A stretch of 64,000 bases of DNA from Thiohalocapsa sp963695445 (lineage in GTDB: Bacteria; Pseudomonadota; Gammaproteobacteria; Chromatiales; Chromatiaceae). A model generated the notes under the pieces. It was not told the origin of the DNA and made no database searches. It worked only from the letters and a program-made list of their open reading frames with translations. The position numbers and the translations under genes were made by a program. The DNA is taken from assembly GCA_963695445.1 (NCBI GenBank), contig CAVOGV010000001.1, forward strand, positions 1-64,000, in the 5' to 3' direction. The stretch's first letter is position 1; each line of letters begins with the position of its first letter. Of this stretch, positions 1 to 10,116 are shown piece after piece.

Positions 1-913
1 CCACGAATTGCTAAACAGGCACCGGCAAAGAACTGGTGGCCCGTGAAATCCACCGGCACAGCCAACGAAAAGAAAAACCGATGATCAAGGTCAACTGTGC
101 CACCATCCCCAAAGATCTGTATGAAAGCGAGTTTTTCGGCCATGTCAAAGGCGCATTCACCGGTGCGGTGAAAGACCGGATCGGCCGATTCGAAGCTGCC
201 GACGGCGGGACCATCTTTTTGGACGAAATAGGCGAAATTCCCCTTGACCTGCAGAGCAAGCTGCTGCGGGTCATCCAGGAGAAACTTTATGAGCGCGTGG
301 GAGACGACCTGATGGGCGCTTCGCCAATGTTCGCATCATCGGAGCGACCAATCGCGATCTGAAAAAGGCGGTGGCGGCGGGCCGGTTTCGCGAAGATCTA
401 TACTACCGCTTGAATGTCTTTCCCATTCATGTGCCGCCGCTGCGGGAACGCAAGGATGACATCCCGCTGTTGGCCAGGCATTTCCTGGAACTGTCAGTGC
501 GGGAGCTCAAATGCGCCAAACCGCGTCTGACCCAGGCGTCCGTGGCCAAGCTGAGCGGTTACGACTGGCCAGGCAATGTCAGGGAACTGCGCAACCTGAT
601 CGAGCGCGCGGTCATTCTGGCGCGCGGTGGGATTCTTGATTTCGACTTGCCCGTCACCTCTTCCGCGGGGCCCGGGGTGCCGCCAGCTTCCCTGTGCAGC
701 CCCCAAAAAGAGAGCGAGGCGGAACGGCTATTCCTCACGGAGACCGAGCTGGAGCAGCGTGAACGCGCGAATCTCCTGGTCATTCTGGGAAAGACCCACT
801 GGAAGATCAAAGGACCCAACGGGGCCGCGGAGCTGCTCGGGGTCAAGCCCCCTACCCTGCTCTCCAGGATGCATCGGTGGGGCTTGAAGCGGCCGTCCGA
901 GGAAACCGCCTGA
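1..913 (+). CDS. Sigma-54-dependent transcriptional activator (partial, one frameshift)
   Basis: The gene enters from the left edge, so the sensor domain and the first part of the ATPase are missing. The sequence opens in the Walker A loop (TGTGKE), followed by the sigma-54 contact loop GAFTGA near 151-168 and the Walker B segment TIFLDEIGE. A one-base deletion near 310-325 moves the frame. The second half carries the arginine-finger segment GRFREDLYYRLNVFPI, a PGNVREL motif and a C-terminal Fis-type helix-turn-helix ending at the TGA at 911-913. The C-terminus (NGAAELLGVKPPTLLSRM) resembles the NorR/FhlA subgroup. It would open sigma-54 promoters by ATP hydrolysis; the signal it senses cannot be told from this fragment. 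Confidence 0.88.
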
Positions 914-1004
914 CACCGGATCGCCGATCCGGCGCCAGAGGCGCGCTGCCGCTTCGTCACGATGGGCCTGCCCGCTCCCGCGTGACCGCCCCACGCGCCA
1001 TCAG

Positions 1005-1500
1005 CTACATCTCCACGTGCACCCCGAGCTCCACTACGCGGTTGGCTGGGATCCGAAAGAAATCCGTCGGCCGCTGCGCGTTGCGCGACAGAAAGGCAAA
1101 CAGATGTTCGCGCCAGGTCGCCATGCCTGGGCCTTTGACAGCAATGATGTTTTCGCGACTGAGAAAATAGCTGGTCTCCATCCAGTCAAAGCTCAGCCCC
1201 CGAGCGCGGCACTGCTTCAATACCTCGGGCACACTCGCGTCTTCCATGAACCCGTAGTGGGCGATGACCCGGTAAAAGCCTTCGCGCAATTCCTCCAACT
1301 GGATCCGATTGGATATCGGCACATGCGGCACCTCCTCCGTCTGGATGGTCAGGAAGATCACCTTCTCATGCAGCACCCGATTGTGCTTGAGATTGTGCAA
1401 GAGAGCGATGGGGGTGAACTCGGGATTGCTCGAGAGAAACACGGCCGGTCCCGGACACCCGAGTCGGCCGCATGCGTTCGACGTCCTCCAGGAAGAGCGG
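1005..1500 (-). pseudogene. kup: Kup potassium transporter, C-terminal fragment
   Basis: Only the cytoplasmic C-terminal tail of a Kup (Trk-independent K+ uptake) protein is present. Diagnostic stretches are AVFLSSNPEFTPIALLHN, HNRVLHEKVIFLTI, METSYFLSRE and the closing RVVELGVHVEM before the stop at 1005-1007. The roughly twelve membrane segments expected upstream are absent. Near 1495-1510 the reading passes into a glutamine-synthetase-like protein on the same strand, so an apparently continuous ORF (to about 2336) is an artificial fusion. The fragment marks the left edge of the foreign or misassembled middle region. Confidence 0.85.
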
Positions 1501-1510
1501 CAAACCGCGC
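1450..1510. other. Left chimeric junction
   Basis: On the minus strand the C-terminal end of a glutamine-synthetase-like protein (EDLSLLSP and the next few residues) runs directly into Kup sequence (about FLEDVERMRP onward). Neither gene is complete and no transposon end or repeat is visible. Base composition and frameshift density both rise to the right of this point. The breakpoint is probably near 1495-1505. Confidence 0.7.
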
Positions 1511-2631
1511 CGGGCGAGGTCCGGCCGGCGACAGGAGGCTCAGGTCCTCCGCGGTCGAGGGCGCGGCGCGAAGGCCCGCCTCCATCCCGAGCGTCCCGGC
1601 CGCGACCACGGCGGCGAGGGCCAGGTGCGGGGAGGCCGCGGCATCGGCCGCGCGGAACTCGACGTTGAACTGCCGCGCGCGGTCGGCGGGGTCGGTCGCC
1701 GTGACCGGGCAGATGCGGATGCCCGCCTCGCGGTCCTGCGGTCCGAGGTTGTTGAAGGCCGCGCTCCAGCGGTGCGGGACGAGGCGGAGGGAGGAGATCG
1801 CGCTTGGCGCGGTGAGGGCCGAGACGGCGTTGAGATGCGCCAGCACCCCGGCGATGAAGGCCGATGCCGGGGGCTGAGAGGCCGTCCTGACCGTCGGGAT
1901 CGTGCGTCACCGGGCGGTCGCCGTCCCAGAGGCTCAGGTGGATATGGACGCCGTTGCCCACGATGTCGGGCGCGCAGAGGGGCGAGAAGGTGGCTGAAAG
2001 CCCCATCGCGGCGCGCCGTGGCGCGCGTGACCTCGCGGAGCGATCACCGCCTCGTCGGCGGCGCGCAGCGCCGGGGCCGGGGGCAGCGTGATCTCCATCT
2101 GGTCGGGGCCGTATTCCCGCAGGAAGCTGTCGGGCGGGATCCCGGCCCCGTCGAGCGCGTCGAACAGCGCCTCTCCGAAGCGCTGGCGCTCGGCGAAGCC
2201 CGTCAAGCGTGAAGGCCCGGCGTACCGCGCCCGCCGGGCAGCATGAACTCATGCTCGAACGTCGCGCGGAGATCGAGGCCCGGAGACGGCGCGGAACCGG
2301 GCGAGCGCCGCCTTGAGAAGGCTCCGGGTGCAGCACTCCCAGGGCTCGCCGTCGAGCTCGGTGATGTCGCCGAGCAGGAAGCGCAGGCTACCGCCGTCCG
2401 GGCAGTGTCGCGTTCACCAGCGTCTCCGGGTCGGGTCGCAGGACGAGGTCGCCCGAGCGCGCCGTAGGGCGACTTCGGCGATCGTGTCGAAGCAGGTGAT
2501 CTGCACGTTCGTGGGTGTCCAGCCGATCCCGTCGCGCGACCTTCCGGTCGAGGTCCGTCGGCGGAAGCCCTTGCCTCGGACGAGGCCCGAGCAAAATCGC
2601 TCGTGCAGGCCATCATCAGCTCTGCGCCCAT
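1500..2631 (-). pseudogene. Glutamine synthetase family protein (3'-truncated, frameshifted)
   Basis: This is a GS-fold ATP-dependent amide ligase of the catabolic type, probably acting on an amine or amino acid and not the housekeeping GlnA. Recognisable parts in order are LLGDITELDGEPWE, LRATFEHEFMLPG, REYGPDQMEITLPPA, NGVHIHLSLWDG with its metal and substrate residues, and VPHRWSAAFNN near the ATP site. The start is ATG at 2631, with AAGAGGTGA about eight bases upstream. At least five one-base insertions break the frame. The 3' end is lost at the left junction. It is divergent from the N-formylglutamate amidohydrolase gene, with a probable IclR-type operator between them. Confidence 0.72.
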
Positions 2632-2663
2632 GCCCTGATCACCTCTTGCTGCCCGACTCCACA

Positions 2664-2686
2664 TTGTGAACAGAAGTGCGCGATTG
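2664..2686. promoter_or_regulatory. Candidate IclR-type operator G
   Basis: In reverse orientation the site reads GCGCACTTCTGTTCAC, close to GCGCACTCTTGTTCGA in operator A at 16187-16211. It lies in the 45-base gap between two divergent genes. The GTG chosen as start of the downstream gene lies inside the site, so that start is uncertain. Confidence 0.45.
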
Positions 2687-3451
2687 CAACGCGAAGGCGG
2701 CGCGCGATGCTCGCCCGCAGTTCTGTCTCGACGATCCCGCCCCGGTGATCTCTGCGGGCAGCGGGTCCGGCTGGCTGCTGACGGTGGAGCATGCGGGCCG
2801 CGCCGTGCCCCTCGTGTCTCGGCTATCTCGGGCTGCCGCCGGCAGCGATTTACCGCCATATCGGTTGGGATCCCGGCGCGCTGGCGTTGGCGGAGGCGCT
2901 TGCGGCCGGCTCGACGCCACGCTCATTGCGCAGCGCTACAGCCGCCTCGTCATCGACTGCAACCGGCCCTGGGACGCGCCGGACCTCGCGCCTGCGATCT
3001 CGGACGGGACACCCGTTCTCGTGAACGAAGGTCTGACCGAGGCCGACCTCCGTCGCCGCTGGGACGCGATCCACGCCCCCTTCCACGCCGCCGTTGCCGA
3101 TGCCGCGGCGCGCGCCCGGGGGCTCCTCGCGGTTCACACCTACGACCGTCAGAGGCGGAGCGACGGCGCGGTGCGGCCCTGGCCGGTCGGGCTCCTCTGG
3201 CGGCAGCCGAACCCGCTCGCTGAGACGCTCGCGTTCGGGCTCGCCCGCGAGGCGGCGGCGCTGCCGCTGGGCCTAAACCAGCCCTACGAGATCGAGGACG
3301 CGTCCGACTAGACGATCCCGGTCCATGCCGAACCGCGCGGCCTGCCCCATGTCCTGATCGAGATGCGCAACGACCAGCTCGCGACGCGAGGGCCGTTGCC
3401 GCGATGGCCGACCTCCTCACCCGCGCCTGCCTGCACCCGGAGACCCCATGA
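2676..3451 (+). CDS. N-formylglutamate amidohydrolase family protein
   Basis: The protein matches the zinc-dependent N-formylglutamate deformylase family, which releases formate from N-formyl amino acids. Signature parts are WLLTVEHAGRAVP at the N-terminus, VIDCNRPWD in the middle, LLAVHTYD, and HVLIEMRNDQL near the C-terminus. Reading is good apart from a frameshift near 2900 and an in-frame TAG at 3309-3311, where the family has a tyrosine (TAC), so a single substitution or error. A further frameshift near 3390 leads to LLTRACLHPETP and a TGA that overlaps the ATG of the next gene (ATGA at 3448-3451). The start is uncertain. With the GS-like and cysteine hydrolase genes it suggests amide or formyl removal. 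Confidence 0.75.
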
Positions 3452-4112
3452 GCAGCCTGTTCCTCTCGACGACCTCCCGCGACATCCCCCTCGTCCCTGA
3501 CGCAGTCGGCGCTGCTGTTCATCGACGTGCAGAATTTCTCCGGCCACCCGGACGGCGGCGGAATGGGCGCCGATGCACCGAGGCGGAGCTCGCGGAGAAG
3601 ATACGGCCCGTTCCTGCGACGCTGATGCACGAGGAGGTGCTGCCCAACATGCAGCGGCTGCAGGCGGCGTGCCGCGCGGCCGGGATCGAGGTCCTGTACA
3701 CCACCATCGAAAGCCTGACGCAGGACGGGCGCGACCGGAGCCTCGACTACAAGATCACCGGCTTCAACGTGCCCAAGGGCTCGTGGGACGGCAAGGTGAT
3801 CGACGAGATCGCGCCCGGCGAGGACGAGATCGTGCTGCCGAAAGTCGTCGTCCTCGGTCTTCGTCTCGACCAATATCGACTACATCCTGCGCAATCTCGG
3901 CGTGCAGCAGCTGGTGATCTCGCGGCGTGGTGACCGACCAGTGCGTCGAAAGCGCGATCCGCGACGCCTGCGACCTCGGCTATCTCGTGACGCAGGTGAC
4001 GGACGCCTGCGCCACCTACACGCCAAGCGCGCCAGGCAGCCTCGCTCAACGCGATCAAGGGCTATTGCCGGCAGGTGACGACCGACGAGCTCGTCGCCGA
4101 ACTCGGCGCTGA
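3448..4112 (+). CDS. Isochorismatase-family cysteine hydrolase
   Basis: The protein has the isochorismatase-like alpha/beta fold, whose members hydrolyse amides such as N-carbamoylsarcosine and nicotinamide. The expected triad is visible across frames: Asp in LFIDVQN near the N-terminus, Lys in EIVLPK, and Cys in VVTDQCVESAIRDA. The N-terminal half shows frameshifts near 3505 and 3600, and more occur near 3850, 3935 and 4030. The ATG overlaps the stop of the preceding gene, so the two are translationally coupled. The stop is taken as the TGA at 4110-4112 because a strong hairpin follows at once. Substrate unknown. Confidence 0.75.
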
Positions 4113-4119
4113 AACGGAA

Positions 4120-4143
4120 CGGGCGGCCCGAACGGGCCGCCCG
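4120..4143. terminator. Probable bidirectional terminator hairpin
   Basis: A perfect 10-bp stem (CGGGCGGCCC with GGGCCGCCCG) closes a four-base loop. It sits between the convergent cysteine hydrolase and dctP genes, where a shared terminator is expected. No long U tract follows on either strand. Confidence 0.65.
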
Positions 4144-4166
4144 CCAGCGCCGATTGACGTGGGAGG

Positions 4167-5160
4167 TCAGCCGCCCATGGCGGCCTGGAACCGCTCAAGA
4201 TAGGACCGTGCCTCAGGCTGATCGGTGAGGATCACGTCCCAGCTTGTCTTTGCGGACTCCATGAACGGCGCGAGATCGGGTTCGATGATCTCTACCCCGC
4301 CGCGCGGCGGCTGTCGCCAGACCCGCATCGGCAAGCTCGTCATGTGCGGCGATGCCCACGGCAATGGCTTCGGTCGCGGCGGTCTGCACCAGGTCCTGAA
4401 CGTCGGCCGGCAGACCGTCCCACCAGGATTTCGAAACGACCATGATCGTGGTCGACTGGTGCGCCTTGGTCATCGTGTAGCTCGACACGACCTCGTTGAA
4501 CTTGTCGGCCACAAGCGCGTCGGGGCTGATCTCGATCGCGCTGACGACGTTGTTCTGGAGCGCCATGAACAATTCGCCATAGGACATCGGGGTCGGCTGT
4601 GTGCCCATCGCGTTGTAGGCTTCCACGAAGCCAGGCGTCGGAAGCACGCGGATCTTCAGCCCCTGCATGTCTTCGATCGTTTCGACACGGGCGGGGGCCT
4701 TCGACGCGACCGAGCGTTCATAGATCGACCCGAAGCCCAGTCCGTGCATGTCGAACTCGCCCAGGAGGTCGAGCATCTCGCGGCCCATGTCGCTTTGCAG
4801 GATCTCGTAGGCCTGCTGCTTGTTCTCGAACAGATAGGGCAGCGACAGCACGCGGTAGGCGGGAACCACCGTTTCAAGGGTCGATCCGCCGACGAAGCCG
4901 CCCGTCAGGATGCCGGTCCGGATCGACTGGATCGCGCGGGTCTCATTGCCGGCCTGGGCGCAGCACTGGATCTCGACGGCGATATCGCCGCCGCTGCGCT
5001 CTTCGACCAGGCGTTTGAATTCGTTCAGCGTCACCTGATAGGGGCTCTGATCGCTGAGAACATGCGCCATGGTCATGGTGTAGGTCTGCGCCTGTGCCGC
5101 GCCGGCCGTGGCCAGGACGGCTGCCGCGGTCAGTCCAAAGAGTCGTCGGGTGATGGTCAT
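4167..5160 (-). CDS. dctP: TRAP transporter periplasmic substrate-binding protein
   Basis: About 330 residues with a Sec signal peptide (MTITRRLFGLTAAAVLATAG, cut after AQA). The body is a DctP-type binding protein: TMAHVLSDQSPYQVTLNEFK, LSLPYLFENKQQAYEIL, and GLKIRVLPTPGF, which holds the arginine that usually pairs with a substrate carboxylate. It then has NVVSAIEISPDALVADKFNEV. One frameshift near 4300-4320 separates the C-terminus (DLAPFMESAKTSWDVILTD). It lies first in the minus-strand order after the permease genes, and its low frameshift count gives a confident call. The ligand is probably an organic acid or other carboxylated compound. Confidence 0.9.
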
Positions 5161-5187
5161 CGGTTGTTACTCCCAGTCGGTTCTTGG

Positions 5188-6466
5188 TTAACGGAGCAGG
5201 GCAAGCGAAAGGCCCGGGACGTAGGTGATGATCATCAGGTTGGCGATGAGGACCATCAGGAACACCGCAAGTGGACGCATCAGTTGCTCCATGCTGATGC
5301 GCGCGATTCCGCAGGCGATGAAGAGGTTCACCCCGACAGGCGGCGTGACCATGCCGACGGCGAGGTTCACGATCATGATCAGGCCGAAATGCACCGGGTC
5401 GATCCCGTAGCTGACGGCAATGGGCGACAGGATCGGCCCAAGGATCACGATCGCGGCGAAGGTCTCCATGAACATGCCCACGACAAGCAGGAAGATGTTC
5501 ACGAGAAGCAGGAAGTAGATCGGGTTCTCGGTGAGTCGTGGTCAGCAGCATCCCGATCTGCTGCGGCGCGCGCAGAAGGTGCAGGGCGAAGGCGAACATC
5601 GCCGCAAAGGCCACGATGATCATCACGACCGAGGATGTGACCGCAGCACTTGCGAAGACGCGTGGGCAGGTCCCGCAGGGACAGGTTGCGGTAGACGACC
5701 ACGCCGAGGAACAGCGCATAGAAGACGGCGACGACAGCCGCCTCGGTGGCGGTGAAGATCCCGCCGAAGATGCCGCCCAGGATGATGACCGGCATCAGCA
5801 GCGACAGCGAGGCCCGCCAGAGCGCCTCGCCGACGTCGCGCGACCCAGGGACCGGCCCGGAACGGCTGGCGCTCGCCATAGCCCATGATCCAGGAGACAG
5901 GATCGCGGTCGTCATCAACGACACGCCGATCAGCAAGCCGCGGAAGGAACCCCGCGATGAACAGGTCGGTGATCGAGACCCCTGTGATGACGCCATAGAT
6001 CACCATGGCAACGGAAGGCGGGATGATCACGCCCAAGCTCTCCCGACGCGGCCGTCGTCGCCGCGCTGAAGGGGCGGGGGTATTTCTGCTTTTCCATCTC
6101 GGGGATCAGCATCGATCCGATGGCCGCCGGCCGTGGCCGCCGATGAGCCCGAGATCGTCGCGAAGAGCATCGAGGTCATGACGACCGCAGCGGCAAGTCC
6201 GCCCCGCACCCAACTGACCATCGCCTTGGCGACGTCGACCAGACGCTCGGCGATGCCGCCATGCTGCATCAGCTTTCCAGCGAGGACATAGAGCGGCAGC
6301 GCCATCAGCGAGAAGCTGTCGAGCGACTCGAACATCACCTGCGGGATCGCGATGAACGGGGATGCCTGCTGATCGACCAGTGTCGGGATCGACGCCATGC
6401 CGAGCGCCAGCGCAATCGGGCACGCTGGCCACGAACAGGCCAAAAGGACGCGACAAGAAGACCCAT
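5188..6466 (-). CDS. dctM: TRAP transporter large permease DctM
   Basis: The protein is a hydrophobic DctM-type subunit that moves solute with a sodium ion gradient. Reading across three or more frameshifts gives GLFVASVPIALALGM at the N-terminus, FATISGSSAATA, LGVIIPPSVAMVIYG, IFTATEAAVVAVFYALFLG, and GIDPVHFGLIMIVNLAVGMV near the C-terminus, all typical of the family. The start is ATG at 6466 with AGGA upstream; a one-base insertion near 6445 hides it. It lies between dctQ and dctP, giving the usual three-gene TRAP set. Confidence 0.85.
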
Positions 6467-6512
6467 CGTGCGTCTAGTCCTCCGGGGCGCGAATCCGACA
6501 GCGAAGCGGATG

Positions 6513-7012
6513 TCACGTCCATGGAGCAGTCGTTTCGGCGATCAGCGCCGAGCGAGTTGAGGATCATCAGCGACCATCGCCCACCGGCATGGCCCAGTAG
6601 ACCCGGTCCTTGGTGATGCCGAGCACCGGGCTCGTCTCGGACCGTCCGAGTTCGATGAAGTCGAGGCCGACCCAGAACAGCAGGCCGAAGAACGCGATGC
6701 TCAGAGGATCATGACCGCGTAGCGCACGGGAATGCCCACCTGGGCGGGCAGCTTTGCGGACACCGAACTCCAGTGCGATCATGCGGGCATGGCGGACACC
6801 GACGGCGGCGCCCAGGAAGACCATCCAGATCAGCGTGTAGCGCGCCAGCTCCTCGGTCCAGGGGGCCGAGATGTTTATGTCGACCGCGGTCAGGACGAAG
6901 CGCACAAGACACCTGATCGATCACGCAGATCGCGACGAAGTGCCAGAAGCGCCGCGACGACCGCGGTCAGGAGCGCGTTGATGGCGTCCATGACGGACAC
7001 GTATAGTCTCAC
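6513..7012 (-). CDS. dctQ: TRAP transporter small permease DctQ
   Basis: The protein is a four-helix small TRAP subunit with the family core APWTEELARYTLIWMVFLGA and a C-terminal stretch SPVLGITKDRVYWAMPVG. The GTG at 7012 is preferred because GGGGAGG stands about six bases upstream. The reading ends IAETTAPWT at the TGA at 6513-6515. Frameshifts are present near 6590, 6705 and 6910-6950. It is first in the dctQMP operon, downstream of operator F. Confidence 0.8.
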
Positions 7013-7036
7013 GCGCAGCCTCCCCATGGCCATGAT

Positions 7037-7060
7037 GTGCGCAGTGCGCCCTTTTGTTCG
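7037..7060. promoter_or_regulatory. Candidate IclR-type operator F
   Basis: The sequence GCGCCCTTTTGTTCG matches the second half of operator A (GCGCACTCTTGTTCG) at all but two positions and is preceded by a further GTGCGC. It lies 25 bases upstream of dctQ, in the gap between the TRAP operon and the deacetylase gene. Confidence 0.5.
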
Positions 7061-7129
7061 GAGGAAGCTAGCTGAATTCCGGGGTGTGCGCAAAGAGAAT
7101 TCATGTCCGGGATGCGCACGCAGGTTGAG

Positions 7130-8029
7130 TCAGCGAAGGGGTGCGCCGACCCAGGACGCAAGCTCGGCGATGGGTCGGGAACCAGACGTGCCCGCGCGAC
7201 CTGGCATGCGCGATCAGCTGGTCGAGGATCCAGATGCGCGAGCGGTAGCCGATCACGAAGGGGTGGAAGACCAGCTGACAGACGCCGCCCTCGTCGAAGG
7301 CCGCGTCGAACTCGCGGCGGAAGATGTCGAACACCGCCTCGGGCGGGGTCCAGGGCCGGGTCGGGGGCTCGCGGTTGAACAGAAGGTAGACGGCGTCGTC
7401 GCGCACCCAGTCCACCGGAATTTCGACGACGCCGGTGGGCGCGCCGTCGGCACAGAAGCTCGTAGCAGCTGTCGTCGGCCATGAGGCTGGAATCGTAGAG
7501 AAATCCCAGTTCCGCGACGAGTTCGACCGTATGCGCGCTGAGGTCCCAGTTGGCCGCGCGGTGGCCCACCGGGACGACTGCCGGTCATCTCGCTCCAGCG
7601 CGTCGCGGGCGCGCAGCATCAGCATCGCGCTCGGTGGCGCGGTCGAGCTGCGAGGTGTTCTCGTGGATCCAGCCATGGACGCCGATCTCGTGGCCCGGCC
7701 GCGACGATGGGACCAGCGCCCCGGGCTCGATCAGCCCCGCCACGGCGGGCACGAAGAAGCTGGCGCGCACATCGTGCCGGCGCGAGCGACGTCGAGGATG
7801 CGCGGCAGGCCCGCCGCCGGCCGAACTCGCCCCAGGCGAGGCGGCCGATGGCGGCGCGGCCGGCGCCAAGCTCGAAGGTCTCGTGGTCGCAGTCGAAGGA
7901 CAGCGCCAGGGCGCAGCGCGCACCGTCCGGGCCAGGCGTCGCGGTATCAGGGCGCGCCCCGCGCGGACGCGGTCGACACGCGGCGCGCCATTCCGCCTCC
8001 GGCGTCTCCCACGGCCGGTCAGGGTTCAC
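7130..8029 (-). CDS. Polysaccharide-deacetylase family hydrolase
   Basis: The protein has a NodB-type fold: the first motif is SFDCDHETFE with the catalytic and metal-binding aspartates, and HGWIHENT supplies the metal histidines. It continues with GHRAANWDLSAHTVELVAEL and the C-terminal QLVFHPFVIGYR. This arrangement resembles PuuE-like allantoinases and related small-molecule amidases more than chitin deacetylases. The GTG start at 8029 overlaps the stop of the aminotransferase gene (GTGA), and GAGGTG lies just upstream, so both ends are well supported. It is last in the long minus-strand operon. At least five one-base insertions break the frame. Confidence 0.75.
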
Positions 8030-9418
8030 GCGCGCAAGCACCTCGTGAACAGCGCCTCCCAGCGCGGCGGCCACCACGTTCGACCTCGGCCCTCGGTGAT
8101 GCACAGGGGCGGGGCGAAGCCGATGATGTTGCCCTCGGGCATCGCGCGGGCGATCACGCCGCGCTGAGCATCGCCGGCAGATCTGCGGGCCGACCGTCAT
8201 CGGCGGGAACCACGTTCCGGCTGTCGGGATCGTCCATGAACTCGACCGCCGCCATCAGACCCACGCCGCGCACCTCCGCCACGTTGGGATGGGCGCCCAT
8301 GGCTTCGGTCAGGCGCTCCAGCAGATAGGGGCCGACCTCGGCGGCGTTGCCCGACCAGACCCAGACTGTCGACAAGGTCGAGCGTCGCCACGCCGGCGGC
8401 CGCGCTGACGGGATGGGCCGAATAGGTCCAGCCGTGGCCGAGCGGGCCGAAGTCGTCGGTGCCCTGCATCAGCACGTCGAACACCCGCTTGCGAGATGAT
8501 CGATCCCGACAGCGGCGCATAGGCCGAGGTCAGCCCCTTGGCGATCGTCATGAAATCGGGCCGAAGGCCGTAGGTGTCGGATCCGAACATCTGGCCCGTG
8601 CGGCCGAAGCCGGTGACGACTTCGTCCGCGATCAGCAGGATGTCGTGCCGGTCAAGCACCTCCTGCACCCGCGCCCAGTAGCCCTCGGGCGGGGGCATGA
8701 TGCCGCCCGTGCCCATCACCGGTTCGCCGATGAAGGCGGCGATGGTGTCGGGCCCTTCGCGCTCGATCATCGCTTCCAGCCGGGCGATCAGGTAGTCGAG
8801 GAACTGCGGCCTCGGTCATGTCCGCGGTCCGGGCGGCGCAGGTAGTGCGGCGCGTGGGTGTGCAGGAAACCCGGCAGCGGCAGGTGGAAGCGCGCGTGAT
8901 AGACGCGCGAGACCGGTCAGCGACCCCGACACGATGCCCGACCCGTGATAGCCGCGCCAGCGGATGATGATCTTCCGCTTTTCGCGGCTTTCCGCGCAGG
9001 ATGTTGTAGTGCCAGGCCAGCTTGACGTTGGTTTCGTTGGCGTCCGACCCCGACAGGCCGAAGTAGACCCGCGCCATGTGGTCGGGCGCGCGGTCCATGA
9101 TCATCTTGGCAAGGCGGATCGCAGGCTCGTTGCCGTGGCCGGCGAAGGCGTGGAAATAGGCCAGCTTGTGCGCCTGTTCGCTCATCGCGTCGGCGATCTC
9201 GGTCCGCCCGTAGCCGGCGTTCACGCAGTAGAGCGCGGCGAAGGCATCGAGCATGCGGTTGCCGTCACGGTCGGTCGATGTAGACGCCCTCGCCCCCGGT
9301 GATGATCCGACCCGGCACGTCGCCGCGCGCATGCTTGGCGATATGGGTCGTCGGGTGCAGGAGACAGTCGCGGTCCCAGGCGGCCAGCTCGTCGTTGATG
9401 CGGGGATGTCAGGGTCAT
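8026..9418 (-). CDS. Class III PLP aminotransferase
   Basis: The protein is an omega-amino-acid:pyruvate-type aminotransferase. Visible parts in order are GEGVYIDR, VYFGLSGSDANETNVKLAWH, a glycine-rich cofactor segment, FIGEPVMGTGGIMPPPEGYW, ILLIADEVVTGFGRTGQMFG with the PLP-ring aspartate, FMTIAKGLTSAYAPLSG with the Schiff-base lysine, and GWTYSAHPVSAAAG. The start ATG at 9418 overlaps the stop of the upstream SDR (ATGA) with GGAGAG before it. Five or more frameshifts occur. In the operon it probably moves an amino group from a primary amine or beta/omega-amino acid produced by upstream steps. Confidence 0.88.
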
Positions 9419-10116
9419 ATCAGGCTCTCCAGCCGGGTGTTTGCGATGAATTCGGGCACGCTGGCCTGGTTCGGGCAGCGACAGGAGGAAGGCCACGATC
9501 GCCGCCACGGTCTCGGGCGTCAGGCGCTCGGCCTTGGGCGTGACGCCGGGCAGGTTCGCGATCAGGTCGGTGTCGATCGCGCCCGGGCAGAGGGCGGTGG
9601 CGCGCACGCCGTCGTCCCAGCCGGCGAAGCGGACGGCCTGGGTCATCGCCAGAAGCGCGTGCTTGGTCATCGCGTAGCCGATGGAGACGCCCGCACGGAA
9701 GCGCTTGGCATCGGTCGAGGCGATGTTGACGACGCGGCCCGTGCCGGCTTGCGCGCAGGTGCGGCAGCGCCTCGCGGATCAGGCGGAAGGGCGCCTTGAC
9801 GTTGACCGCCCACATCTCGTCGAGATCGTCCTCGCTGCCTTGCGCGAAGTCCACCATCCGCAGGATGCCGGCGTTGTTGACCAGCGCGTCGAGCCGGCCG
9901 AAGCGCTCGACGGTGGCCGCGACCCAGGGGGCGGCGGTGGCGGGGTCGGTGGCGTCGAAGGGGAAGGCGGCAGGCGGCCTTCGGGCGCGTCGAAGGCCTC
10001 GGCCTGCGCGAGATCGCGCAGGCCGAGCGACAGGGTCCAGCCGTCGGCGAGCAGCTTCCGCGTGATCGCCGCGCCGACGCCCGCGGCCGCCGCCCGAGAC
10101 CATGCGCGACCTTCAT
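9415..10116 (-). CDS. Short-chain dehydrogenase/reductase
   Basis: The protein is a classical SDR: a glycine-rich N-terminus after MKVAHG, LVNNAGILRMVDFAQG, and MWAVNVKAPFRLIREALPHL. Next come a serine in NIASTDAK, YAMTKHALLAMTQ with the Tyr-x-x-x-Lys pair, and CPGAIDTDL. The ATG at 10116 overlaps the stop of the next SDR upstream (TGATG), and its own TGA overlaps the aminotransferase start. Four frameshifts are seen. Substrate unknown; with the following aminotransferase it may oxidise an alcohol to the carbonyl that is then aminated. Confidence 0.82.

Noticed and set aside
1005..2336. A 443-residue ORF that looks like a fusion of glutamine synthetase-like sequence to Kup
   Set aside because: The two halves are unrelated fragments meeting at the left junction; the frame simply stays open across the border.
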